Positions 1 through 5,690 are shown, numbered from the stretch's first letter. The stretch is 10,615 nt of DNA from JBGSIZ01 sp041742255 (GCA_041742255.1 JBGSIZ010000277.1:1-10615), one strand, 5' to 3'. The notes: generated by a model from the sequence alone, not told the origin. Numbers and translations: made by a program.

Positions 1-203
1 AAGGCGCGCACCGCGGCCTCGGCCGATTGACGCACGCCTTCCATGCGGGCGGCCATGGCGGCCTCTGGCGCTTCGATCACGAACCGGACCACACCGCCCT
101 CAACGGCCAGCGCCCGGATCATGTCCCGGCTGGTGAGCGTGCCCCCATCCGCCAGATCGATTCGTGACAGCGCGGTCAGAACGTCATCTTTGGTCAGGGA
201 CAT
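1..203 (-). CDS. mrp: Mrp/ApbC-type Fe-S cluster carrier ATPase, N-terminal part (runs off left edge)
   Basis: The minus strand opens at an ATG (203-201) preceded by an AAGGAA-type ribosome binding site, and stays open to the window edge, giving 67 complete codons. The protein starts MSLTKDDVLTALSRI and continues with a stretch containing SRDMIRALAVEGG and VRFVIEAP. This resembles the MIP18/DUF59-like N-terminal domain of alphaproteobacterial Mrp (ApbC/NBP35) proteins, which in this group begin almost identically. In the family, this domain precedes a deviant Walker A P-loop ATPase that binds and transfers Fe-S clusters to apoproteins in the cytoplasm. The ATPase domain, P-loop and any CxxC motif lie outside the window, so the call rests on N-terminal resemblance only. 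The gene is divergent from the DUF1127 gene, with 299 bp between the two starts. Confidence 0.72.
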   Translation of the reverse strand, partial: MSLTKDDVLTALSRIDLADGGTLTSRDMIRALAVEGGVVRFVIEAPEAAMAARMEGVRQSAEAAVRA

Positions 204-370
204 GGCGGGTTCCTTTGCGGGGCAAATGCGGCGGGTCACGGAGCTGTGTTCACAAACCGCCCGTTTTCGCGCCTACCCTTGTCACCTTTTGGGCGGAGAT
301 CAAGCCGGGGCGGGCCGGATGCCTAGATTTGTGTCAATCGGGTAAAGAACGTCAGCATTTCGTATGCATT

Positions 371-385
371 TGCTGCATAGCAGCA
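371..385. promoter_or_regulatory. Perfect palindrome TGCTGC-ATA-GCAGCA, PhaR-operator-like
   Basis: Two perfect 6-nt inverted arms flank a 3-nt spacer. The core reads CTGC-N3-GCAG, the consensus described for the PHA-metabolism repressor PhaR in Paracoccus and Rhodobacter. It lies about 120 bp before the DUF1127 start and 170 bp before the mrp start, so it could serve either gene. The match to the PhaR consensus is seen directly; regulation by PhaR is inference. I could not assign a convincing -35/-10 pair nearby, though TATACA at 428-433 is a possible -10 element. The rest of the 204-502 intergenic stretch holds nothing else I can name. Confidence 0.5.
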
Positions 386-403
386 TTGAGTAAAGGTGCT
401 ATT

Positions 404-415
404 GTGCATCCGCAG
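404..415. promoter_or_regulatory. Second, degenerate PhaR-like site (GTGC-N4-GCAG)
   Basis: This is an imperfect copy of the palindrome at 371-385: the left half has GTGC instead of CTGC, the spacer is 4 nt, and the right half GCAGCA is intact. Centre-to-centre distance to the first site is about 31 bp, close to three helical turns, which would put two bound dimers on the same DNA face. It is weak on its own and is listed because of the phasing. Confidence 0.28.
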
Positions 416-502
416 CATAAGCCCAAATATACAACCAACGGCGCTAACATACCAATCCAAAGCGCTTCGGACGACTTGAGCAGAGAGAAAGAGAGAAACA
501 TC

Positions 503-721
503 ATGGCTTATACAAACGACATGCGCGTCGCTGGCCTTCCCCTCCGGGAGCGTTTCGCAACCCTTCGCGCCACCCTCGCTGACCGGCTTGCCAAACGGGC
601 CGTGTATCGCACCACACAGAACGAATTGTCGGTGTTGTCCGACCGTGACCTTGCCGATCTGGGCATTGCGCGGTCGATGATCAAGGGCATCGCATACGAG
701 GCAGCCTACGGCGCCAAATGA
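503..721 (+). CDS. Small DUF1127 (YjiS-like) protein, CcaF1-like candidate RNA-binding protein
   Basis: This encodes a 72-residue basic protein starting MAYTNDMRVAG. The conserved DUF1127 core lies near the C-terminus (residues 41-60, ELSVLSDRDLADLGIARSMI) and ends in AYEAAYGAK. Residues 15-40 are rich in Arg and Lys and likely helical. I chose the ATG at 503 because a purine-rich GAGAG sits 7 nt upstream and the family is normally about 50-75 aa. The reading frame is open further upstream but looks non-coding there. In R. sphaeroides the DUF1127 protein CcaF1 (RSP_6037, about the same length) is co-transcribed with the CcsR sRNAs, binds RNA and affects their maturation. Here the gene is followed 13 bp later by an array of CcsR-like hairpins with no terminator between, so one transcript is likely. 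Orthology to CcaF1 is inferred from domain plus context. Confidence 0.88.
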   Translation: MAYTNDMRVAGLPLRERFATLRATLADRLAKRAVYRTTQNELSVLSDRDLADLGIARSMIKGIAYEAAYGAK

Positions 722-733
722 TTTTAACGGTTT

Positions 734-764
734 CGGAATGCTCTTCCTCCCAGATGACATTCCG
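734..764 (+). repeat. Array hairpin 1 (degenerate loop)
   Basis: A seven-pair stem CGGAATG/CATTCCG (734-740 with 758-764) encloses a 17-nt loop containing TTCCTCCC, a shortened form of the array motif. It starts 13 bp after the DUF1127 stop codon. The 8-mer TTTAACGG lies just before it at 723-730. Confidence 0.75.
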
Positions 765-773
765 GATCTACGG

Positions 774-801
774 CCTGCTCTCCTCCTCCTCCCTGAGCGG
801 G
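774..801 (+). repeat. Array hairpin 2
   Basis: A seven-pair stem CCTGCTC/GAGCGGG (774-780 with 795-801, one T-G wobble) encloses the loop TCCTCCTCCTCCCT with the exact 9-mer at 785-793. Confidence 0.82.
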
Positions 802-809
802 TTGTGACC

Positions 810-849
810 AAAGCGGCGGCGTCTTCCTCCTCCCTGATGCCGCCGCTTT
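810..849 (+). repeat. Array hairpin 3 (long GC stem, end of first module)
   Basis: A fourteen-pair stem runs 810-823 with 836-849, including the perfect GCGGCGGC/GCCGCCGC block and one wobble. The loop is TTCCTCCTCCCT. It is much more stable than hairpins 1 and 2. The copy TTTAACGG (847-854) overlaps its 3' end, repeating the 8-mer in front of hairpin 1. Confidence 0.88.
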
Positions 850-862
850 AACGGACAGACTA

Positions 863-899
863 CCGGGGCGCTCTCCTCCTCCTCCCTTGGGCGCACCGG
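863..899 (+). repeat. Array hairpin 4
   Basis: The upper stem is GCGCTC/GGGCGC (868-873 with 889-894, one wobble). A G-A mismatch follows, then a lower CCGG/CCGG stem (863-866 with 896-899). The 15-nt loop TCCTCCTCCTCCCTT holds the exact 9-mer at 878-886. Confidence 0.82.
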
Positions 900-904
900 G
901 ATAC

Positions 905-941
905 ACGACCCGCTCTCCTCCTCCTCCCTTGGGCGGTTCGT
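905..941 (+). repeat. Array hairpin 5
   Basis: The upper stem is CCGCTC/GGGCGG (910-915 with 931-936). A C-T mismatch follows, then ACGA/TCGT (905-908 with 938-941). The loop is identical to that of hairpin 4, and the architecture (six pairs, one mismatch, four pairs) is also the same. Confidence 0.83.
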
Positions 942-947
942 TCTATC

Positions 948-983
948 GGCGGCAGCGTCCTCCTCCTCCCTGACGCTGCCGCC
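948..983 (+). repeat. Array hairpin 6 (long perfect GC stem, end of second module)
   Basis: A twelve-pair uninterrupted stem (948-959 with 972-983) begins GGCGGCAGCG and encloses the loop CTCCTCCTCCCT. Its GGCGGC/GCCGCC block recalls hairpins 3 and 10. Confidence 0.88.
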
Positions 984-994
984 ACAAAGGAATA

Positions 995-1030
995 CATGGT
1001 CCCCTCCTCCTCCTCCCTGAGGGTGCCGTG
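995..1030 (+). repeat. Array hairpin 7
   Basis: The upper stem CCCTC/GAGGG (1002-1006 with 1019-1023) is followed by a C-T mismatch and a lower stem CATGGT/GCCGTG (995-1000 with 1025-1030, two wobbles). The loop is CTCCTCCTCCCT, identical to that of hairpin 6. Confidence 0.8.
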
Positions 1031-1039
1031 TTGGTTGAT

Positions 1040-1067
1040 GCGCCCCTCTCCTCCTCCCTGGGGCCGC
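1040..1067 (+). repeat. Array hairpin 8
   Basis: Five pairs GCCCC/GGGGC (1042-1046 with 1060-1064) are extended by GC/GC (1040-1041 with 1066-1067) across a one-base bulge. The loop TCTCCTCCTCCCT holds the exact 9-mer at 1050-1058. Confidence 0.75.
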
Positions 1068-1084
1068 TCGACACCCGCGACTGC

Positions 1085-1105
1085 CCCCCTCCTCCTCCCT
1101 GGGGG
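1085..1105 (+). repeat. Array hairpin 9 (short stem)
   Basis: Five C-G pairs CCCCC/GGGGG (1085-1089 with 1101-1105) enclose the loop TCCTCCTCCCT. The stem is the shortest of the array and the pairing below it is poor. Confidence 0.72.
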
Positions 1106-1110
1106 TGGTT

Positions 1111-1167
1111 GCACAAAAAGGAACGGCGGCCCCCTCCCTCCCGAGGTGCCGCCGTTTTCTTTTGTGC
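1111..1167. terminator. Array hairpin 10: probable bidirectional terminator closing the sRNA array and the P450 gene
   Basis: The arms 1111-1130 and 1148-1167 pair over 20 positions with one mismatch and two G-T wobbles. The inner part is the nine-pair block AACGGCGGC/GCCGCCGTT. On the plus strand it is followed by TTTTCTTTT (1155-1163); on the minus strand the same stem is followed by CTTTTTGTGC. It therefore looks like an intrinsic terminator in both directions, for the rightward sRNA transcript and the leftward P450 gene, whose stop codon lies 11 bp away. The loop region holds CCTCCCTCCC, a degenerate anti-SD motif, so the terminator appears to double as the last array hairpin. Confidence 0.75.
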
Positions 1168-1178
1168 AGATGGTTGGA

Positions 1179-2354
1179 CTAGTTCAGCAAAACCGGCAGA
1201 TTGGTCGGCCCGTGAAAGCCAAAGCCGCGCCAGATCACGGCGGACGGATCAGGCAGCGACAGGTTCGGAAACCGGTCGAACAGGATGGGCAGCATCACCT
1301 GCCCCACGGCCCGGCGCGCCAAATGGGTCCCCTGACAGAAATGCGGCCCCGTCCCGAACGCCTGATGCGGGGCCTTGGGACGGTAGACGTTGAACCGTTC
1401 GCCGTCCTCGAACAGGTCTTCGTCCCGGTTTGAACTGGCCTGCACGGACATGACCGTATCGCCCTTGGGGATAAAGAAGCCCCGGATTTCCGTGTCCTCC
1501 ATCACCAGACGGGACGAGGCCGAGATGGGCGCGACCCACCGCACCCCTTCCTCGAACGCCAGATCCCAGTCGCCGTTGGCCTTGACCTGTTCCAACTGGT
1601 CCCTGTTCGTCAGAAGGCCGAACAGGATGGTGTTGAGCGCATCGCGGGGTTCGTTGATGCCGCCGCCAATGGCGATCTTGATATTGGCGTGTATCTGGCT
1701 GACCGGGATCGGGTCGGCGGCGTTCAACATGACCGAAAACGCGGTGGAATTGGGCGCGGCCCGGTGTTTGTCATGCAACGTGGCAAAGAGCGCGTCCATC
1801 TCATCATTGGCCTGATCGGACGCGGCAAAAAGATCCTCGCGCCCGCCAAAGTTTCCGGCACCGTCGATCAGCCGCTGGGACCAGCGTTCAAGGTCGGCAT
1901 CGCTCGCCTCCTCGATGCCCAACAAAACCGCCAGACCCCGCGCGGCATAGGGGGCGGACAGGACCGCGAACAGGTCCACCACCTCGCCCCGGGGCAGGCG
2001 CGCCACATAGTCCCGCGCAATCTGTTCATAGCGCGGCATCCATTCGGTCATGATGACCTTGGGGTTGAACGCCGGGGCCATCGCCATCCGTTCGCGCAGA
2101 TGCGCCGCGCCGTCCTTGCGCATCAGCGTATGCGCCCGGAACGCCCGCTTCATCGGCGTGTTCGGATCGTCCGAGGAAAAGATCGCAGGTGTGTCCTTGA
2201 TGTATTTGGTGTCCACCGCCTTGGTCAAAAGGGTGCGCCCGACCGACGGCACCCGCAGCACCGGGGTCTGTGCCCGCAGCCGCCGATAAATCGGAAACGG
2301 GTCCGTGCTGAGGTGGGCAAGCGTGATCTGGTCGTCAATCGGGGCGAGCGGCAT
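1179..2354 (-). CDS. Cytochrome P450 with atypical I-helix
   Basis: This encodes a 391-residue soluble bacterial-type cytochrome P450 monooxygenase (heme-thiolate, dependent on partner ferredoxin and reductase). Visible motifs: C-helix HLRER (residues 85-89), K-helix ExxR as EGVR (269-272), and the heme-ligand loop FGTGPHFCQG (333-342) with Cys340. The I-helix, normally AGxxT, reads GGGINEPRD (230-238), so the proton-delivery threonine is replaced by Glu. There is no signal peptide or membrane anchor. I chose the ATG at 2354 because CGGAGGA lies 8 nt upstream; an in-frame ATG at 2408 has no ribosome binding site. No redox partner gene is nearby and substrate is unknown. The gene faces the sRNA array tail to tail and is divergent from the LysE-family gene, 140 bp between starts. 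Confidence 0.93.
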   Translation of the reverse strand: MPLAPIDDQITLAHLSTDPFPIYRRLRAQTPVLRVPSVGRTLLTKAVDTKYIKDTPAIFSSDDPNTPMKRAFRAHTLMRKDGAAHLRERMAMAPAFNPKVIMTEWMPRYEQIARDYVARLPRGEVVDLFAVLSAPYAARGLAVLLGIEEASDADLERWSQRLIDGAGNFGGREDLFAASDQANDEMDALFATLHDKHRAAPNSTAFSVMLNAADPIPVSQIHANIKIAIGGGINEPRDALNTILFGLLTNRDQLEQVKANGDWDLAFEEGVRWVAPISASSRLVMEDTEIRGFFIPKGDTVMSVQASSNRDEDLFEDGERFNVYRPKAPHQAFGTGPHFCQGTHLARRAVGQVMLPILFDRFPNLSLPDPSAVIWRGFGFHGPTNLPVLLN

Positions 2355-2362
2355 GATGGGGT

Positions 2363-2367
2363 CCTCC
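2363..2367 (-). promoter_or_regulatory. Shine-Dalgarno GGAGG of the P450 gene
   Basis: The minus strand reads CGGAGGACCCCATC before the ATG at 2354, with an 8-nt spacer. This decides the start. GGAGGAC is also the exact complement of GTCCTCC in hairpin 6 of the array (957-963). Confidence 0.75.
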
Positions 2368-2494
2368 GCCCTGAAACCTACGGTCTGTGCGGGCGGGGTC
2401 AAACCCATTCTGGCGTTTGCGCGCCGTTCTCGCGCAGTGTTCGGGATACAATTTGCCTGTTGCGCCCCGGATTTGCGCCGCGCTAGCAGAGGCG

Positions 2495-3097
2495 ATGACC
2501 CAAGAGTTGTTGTTTGCCCTGATTGGTTTCGCGTTTGTGTCCTCGATCACGCCGGGGCCCAACAACATGATGTTGCTGGCGTCGGGGGCCAATTTCGGGT
2601 TCTGGCGCACCTTGCCCCACATGCTGGGCGTGGGATTGGGCCATTCGTTCATGATCTTGGTGCTGGGGGCGGGTCTGAGCCGCGTGTTTGACGCCTATCC
2701 CATTGCGTTGACCGTGATGAAATGGGGGTCCGTCGCCTATCTGCTCTATCTGGCGTGGAAGATTGCCAATGCCGCCCCCAAATCCCCCGAGGCCCCCGAA
2801 ACCGGCGGCACCCCGTTCACATTCCTGCAGGCGGCGGCCTTCCAATGGGTCAACCCAAAGGGGTGGTTCATGGCCCTGACCGCGATCAGCGCCTATTCCG
2901 GGGACCAATCCATGCAGTCCGTGGTTATCGTGGCCATGGTGTTCATGGCCACCAACCTGCCGTCCATCACCTGTTGGACGGTGCTGGGCCAACAGATGCG
3001 CCGCGTCCTGACCTCGCCCGCGCGGTTGCGGGCGTTCAACTGGGTGATGGCGGGGTTGCTGGTGGCGTCACTGGTGCCGATCGTGTGGGGGCATTGA
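2495..3097 (+). CDS. LysE/RhtB-family amino-acid exporter
   Basis: This encodes a 200-residue inner-membrane protein of the usual length for the LysE/RhtB family, which exports amino acids and their analogues. The family signature SSITPGPNNMMLLASG is at residues 16-31. Further family-typical stretches are GHSFMILVLGAG (49-60), YLLYLAWK (82-89) and QWVNPKGW (117-124). About six hydrophobic segments are visible: 5-27, 43-62, 70-90, 111-131, 140-165 and 182-198. The ATG at 2495 has AGAGG a few bases upstream, and the protein begins where family members do. The frame is open upstream to 2387 but codes for nothing family-like there. Substrate cannot be told from sequence. The gene converges on uvrD with only 28 bp between stops and no clear intrinsic terminator. 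Confidence 0.93.
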   Translation: MTQELLFALIGFAFVSSITPGPNNMMLLASGANFGFWRTLPHMLGVGLGHSFMILVLGAGLSRVFDAYPIALTVMKWGSVAYLLYLAWKIANAAPKSPEAPETGGTPFTFLQAAAFQWVNPKGWFMALTAISAYSGDQSMQSVVIVAMVFMATNLPSITCWTVLGQQMRRVLTSPARLRAFNWVMAGLLVASLVPIVWGH

Positions 3098-3125
3098 CGC
3101 CAGCCTTGGACCAAACCTAGGCCCC

Positions 3126-5519
3126 TTAAAACGGCACATCCCCCATATCCCCTGCCGTCACCACAAACCGCGCGACCACCTTTTTCGTGCCGGCCTTGTC
3201 GAATTCGATGTCGAGCTTGTCGCCTTCGATCTCCATCACCTCGCCATAGCCGAATTTCTGGTGAAACACCCGGTCGCCCACGGCAAAGGCGCTGACCGCC
3301 GTCATGTCGATGGTCATATTGCGGGCCTCGGCGGGTTGCGCCATGCCGCGCACTTGCGACCGCCCCTGCAACCGTTTCCAGCCGGGCGAATTATAGACAT
3401 CCGCCCGCGCGGCCCGGTCGTGGATCTGGCTGATGGCCTCGGTCATGATCGCAGGCGACGCGCTGGCTGCCATGCCCGCCGCGCCGTAACCACCGCCATA
3501 CAGGCCCGGCGGGGTCAGGACCTCGACATGGGCGGGGGGCAGTTCGTCAATGAACCGGGACGGCATCTGGCTTTGCCATTGGCCATAAACCCGGCGGTTG
3601 GCGGCAAAGGAAATGGTGCAGAGGGCCTCGGCGCGGGTGATCCCGACATAGGCGAGGCGGCGTTCCTCCTCCAACCCCCGGACGCCGCTTTCGTCCATGC
3701 TGCGTTGGCTGGGGAACAGGCCATCCTCCCATCCGGGCAGGAACACGGCGGGAAATTCCAGCCCCTTGGCCCCGTGCAGGGTCATGATGCTGACCTTTTC
3801 GCCCGCGTCCTCGCTGTCGTTGTCCATGATCAGGGAAATATGTTCCAGAAACCCTTGCAGGTTGTCGAAATTTTCCAGCGCCTTGACCAGTTCCTTGAGG
3901 TTTTCCAAACGGCCCGGCCCTTCGGGGGTCTTGTCGTTCAACCACATGGGCGCATAGCCGCTGTCGTCGAGGATCATTTCGGCCAGTTCGACATGGGTGT
4001 CATCCTCGGCGCGGACCTGTGCGTGCCAGCGGTCGATGCCATCCACCAACCGGGACAATTCCAGCCCGCCTTTGCCGCCGATCATCCGGGCCTGCACAGC
4101 CAGCCGCGCGCCTTCCACCAGCGACACACCGTTGGCGCGGGCGGCCCGCTGGATGGTCTGCACGGCCTTGTCGCCCAACCCCCGTTTGGGGGTGTTCACG
4201 ATCCGCTCGAACGCCAGATCATCGTCGGGGGAAACGGCCAGCCGGAAATAGGCCATGGCATCGCGCACCTCCATGCGTTCATAAAACCGGGGGCCACCGA
4301 TCACGCGGTAGGGCAGACCGATGGACAGGAACCGATCCTCGAAGGCGCGCATCTGGTGGGACGCGCGCACAAGGATCGCCATACCGTCCAGCCCCACGGG
4401 GTCCATGCCGCGGGTGCCGCGCTGCAGCGCCTCGACCTCCTCGCCGATCCAGCGGGCTTCTTCCTCGCCGTCCCAATGGCCGATCAGGCGGACCATGTGA
4501 CCGTCCTCGCCGTCGGTAAACAGGGTCTTGCCCAGCCGCCCCTTGTTGGCAGCAATGACGCCGGACGCGGCGGCCAGAATATGCCCGGTGGACCGGTAAT
4601 TCTGTTCCAGCTTGACCACGACCGCGCCCGGAAAGTCCTTTTCAAACCGCAGGATATTGCCCACCTCGGCGCCGCGCCAGCCATAGATCGACTGGTCATC
4701 GTCGCCGACGCAACAGATGTTTTTGTGGCCGCCCGCCAGCAGACGTAGCCACAGGTATTGGGCCACATTGGTGTCCTGATATTCGTCCACAAGGATATAG
4801 CGGAACCAGCGTTGATACTGGGCCAGAATGTCCGGATGGGACTGAAACAGGGTCACGGTGTGCAACAACAGATCGCCAAAATCGACGGCATTGAGGGTGC
4901 GCAACCGGGCCTGATAGGCGGCATAAAGGGCAACACCGCGCCCGTCAAAGGCCCCCGCCTCGGACGCGGGCACCTGACCGGGCGTCAGCGCCTTGTTTTT
5001 CCACGCATCTATGATCCCCGCCAGCATCCGCGCGGGCCAGCGTTTGTCGTCGATGTCTTCGGCGGCGATCAGTTGTTTCATCACCCGGATCTGGTCGTCG
5101 GTGTCCAGAATGGTGAAATTCGATCTGAGATCTGACAGTTCGGCATGACGGCGCAACAGTTTCACGCTGATCGAATGGAACGTGCCCAGCCATTGCATGC
5201 CCTCCACCGTTTCGCCCAACAACCGGCCCAACCGGGTCCGCATTTCGCGCGCAGCCTTGTTGGTGAATGTCACGGCGAGGATTTCGTTCGGGCGGGCCTT
5301 GTTCAGGGTCAACAAATGGGCAATCCGCGCGGTCAAGGCCCGGGTCTTGCCGGTGCCGGCCCCGGCCAGCATCAGAACCGGACCATCCAGCGTTTCGACC
5401 GCCGCCCGCTGCGCCGGGTTCAACCCGTCCAGATAGGGGGCAGGCCGCGCGGCCATCGCCCGCTGGCTGAGGGGAAGGGCGGCCGCCGCAAAGGCATCAT
5501 CTTCTGAAAAATCGCTCAT
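3126..5519 (-). CDS. uvrD: UvrD/PcrA-type superfamily 1 DNA helicase
   Basis: This is a 797-residue ATP-dependent 3'-5' DNA helicase of the UvrD/PcrA/Rep group, acting in nucleotide excision and mismatch repair and in clearing replication or transcription conflicts. All SF1A motifs are present in order: Q-motif LNPAQ (33-37), Walker A AGAGTGKT (52-59), Ia TFTNKAAREM (84-93), II DEYQDT (245-250), III GDDDQSIYGWRGA (272-284), IV QNYRST (306-311), V LHGAKGLEF (581-589), VI RRLAYVGITRA (620-630). A Gly/Ala-rich linker (about 660-700) leads to a C-terminal PcrA/UvrD-type Tudor-like domain with GDRVFHQKFGYGEV (748-761), which contacts RNA polymerase in relatives. The start is ambiguous: an in-frame GTG at 5528 has AAGGGG 5 nt upstream, whereas the ATG at 5519 gives the family-like MSDFSEDDAF. 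The domain set points to UvrD/PcrA rather than Rep. Confidence 0.96.
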   Translation of the reverse strand: MSDFSEDDAFAAAALPLSQRAMAARPAPYLDGLNPAQRAAVETLDGPVLMLAGAGTGKTRALTARIAHLLTLNKARPNEILAVTFTNKAAREMRTRLGRLLGETVEGMQWLGTFHSISVKLLRRHAELSDLRSNFTILDTDDQIRVMKQLIAAEDIDDKRWPARMLAGIIDAWKNKALTPGQVPASEAGAFDGRGVALYAAYQARLRTLNAVDFGDLLLHTVTLFQSHPDILAQYQRWFRYILVDEYQDTNVAQYLWLRLLAGGHKNICCVGDDDQSIYGWRGAEVGNILRFEKDFPGAVVVKLEQNYRSTGHILAAASGVIAANKGRLGKTLFTDGEDGHMVRLIGHWDGEEEARWIGEEVEALQRGTRGMDPVGLDGMAILVRASHQMRAFEDRFLSIGLPYRVIGGPRFYERMEVRDAMAYFRLAVSPDDDLAFERIVNTPKRGLGDKAVQTIQRAARANGVSLVEGARLAVQARMIGGKGGLELSRLVDGIDRWHAQVRAEDDTHVELAEMILDDSGYAPMWLNDKTPEGPGRLENLKELVKALENFDNLQGFLEHISLIMDNDSEDAGEKVSIMTLHGAKGLEFPAVFLPGWEDGLFPSQRSMDESGVRGLEEERRLAYVGITRAEALCTISFAANRRVYGQWQSQMPSRFIDELPPAHVEVLTPPGLYGGGYGAAGMAASASPAIMTEAISQIHDRAARADVYNSPGWKRLQGRSQVRGMAQPAEARNMTIDMTAVSAFAVGDRVFHQKFGYGEVMEIEGDKLDIEFDKAGTKKVVARFVVTAGDMGDVPF

Positions 5520-5656
5520 GTAGGTCACTCTAGCCCCTTCTGCGCCACAGGAAAAGCGGCTGTTCGTGGATTGTTCACGCCTCTTGCAGTTTCTTATTGC
5601 CTAAAAAACCGCCGCCGGAGGCTTCCGCAGGCGCGGCGCAGCGAACGGGTGCTGTT

Positions 5657-5685
5657 TTGGTCCTGCACCCGGCCCCCCGTACAAT
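5657..5685 (+). promoter_or_regulatory. Candidate sigma-70-type promoter of the MFS gene
   Basis: TTGGTC (5657-5662) and TACAAT (5680-5685) are separated by 17 bp. The -10 matches the consensus at 5 of 6 positions, the -35 at 3 of 6. The start would fall near 5692, about 60 nt before the MFS ATG. Confidence 0.35.
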
Positions 5686-5690
5686 CGACG

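Larger units (their letters stand above)
734..1167 (+). ncRNA. CcsR/'cuckoo'-type sRNA array: ten hairpins with CCUCCUCCC (anti-Shine-Dalgarno) loops
   Basis: The whole gene-free stretch after the DUF1127 gene folds into ten consecutive stem-loops on the plus strand. The exact 9-mer CCTCCTCCC lies in the loops of hairpins 2-9 (starts at 785, 826, 878, 920, 962, 1009, 1050, 1091); hairpins 1 and 10 carry degenerate versions. Stem sequences differ but are complementary in each hairpin, so structure and loop are conserved while stem sequence is not. This is the hallmark of the CcsR/cuckoo RNA family of Rhodobacterales and Rhizobiales, found next to DUF1127 genes and released from a common precursor by processing. 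The loop is identical to the CCUCC anti-SD core of 16S rRNA and could pair with GGAGG sites on mRNAs. R. sphaeroides has four CcsRs, usually described as having two hairpins each; ten hairpins here would be five such pairs or three larger modules. Individual sRNA ends cannot be set from sequence alone. Confidence 0.88.

Noticed and set aside
164..502. Upstream extension of the DUF1127 frame (to 185 aa)
   Set aside because: The extension has no coding character and runs through the intergenic palindrome, and DUF1127 proteins of this kind are about 70 aa.
860..1114. Minus-strand open frame with Arg/Gly-rich repeats (GRRRRAG-like) across the hairpin array
   Set aside because: The repeat protein is only the translation of the reverse of CCTCCTCCC; it has no family resemblance, and compensating stem pairs explain the sequence better as RNA.
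722..1167. CRISPR array or simple triplet (CTC)n microsatellite
   Set aside because: The conserved part is a 9-15 nt loop flanked by differing but self-complementary stems, not identical direct repeats with unique spacers. Pure slippage would not create matching stems around each copy.
2375..2402. Candidate P450 promoter on the minus strand (TTGACC at 2402-2397, TAGGTT at 2380-2375, 16-bp spacer)
   Set aside because: The -10 match is only 3 of 6, and the start would fall on the Shine-Dalgarno sequence, leaving almost no leader.
3098..3125. Terminator between the convergent LysE-family gene and uvrD
   Set aside because: Only short inverted repeats (TTGG/CCAA and CCTAGG) without a T-tract are present in these 28 bp.
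3261..4748. Long plus-strand open frame (495 codons) opposite uvrD
   Set aside because: It lies wholly inside the helicase gene on the opposite strand, is rich in His/Gly/Arg/Pro as expected for a GC-rich antisense frame, and matches no family I recognise.
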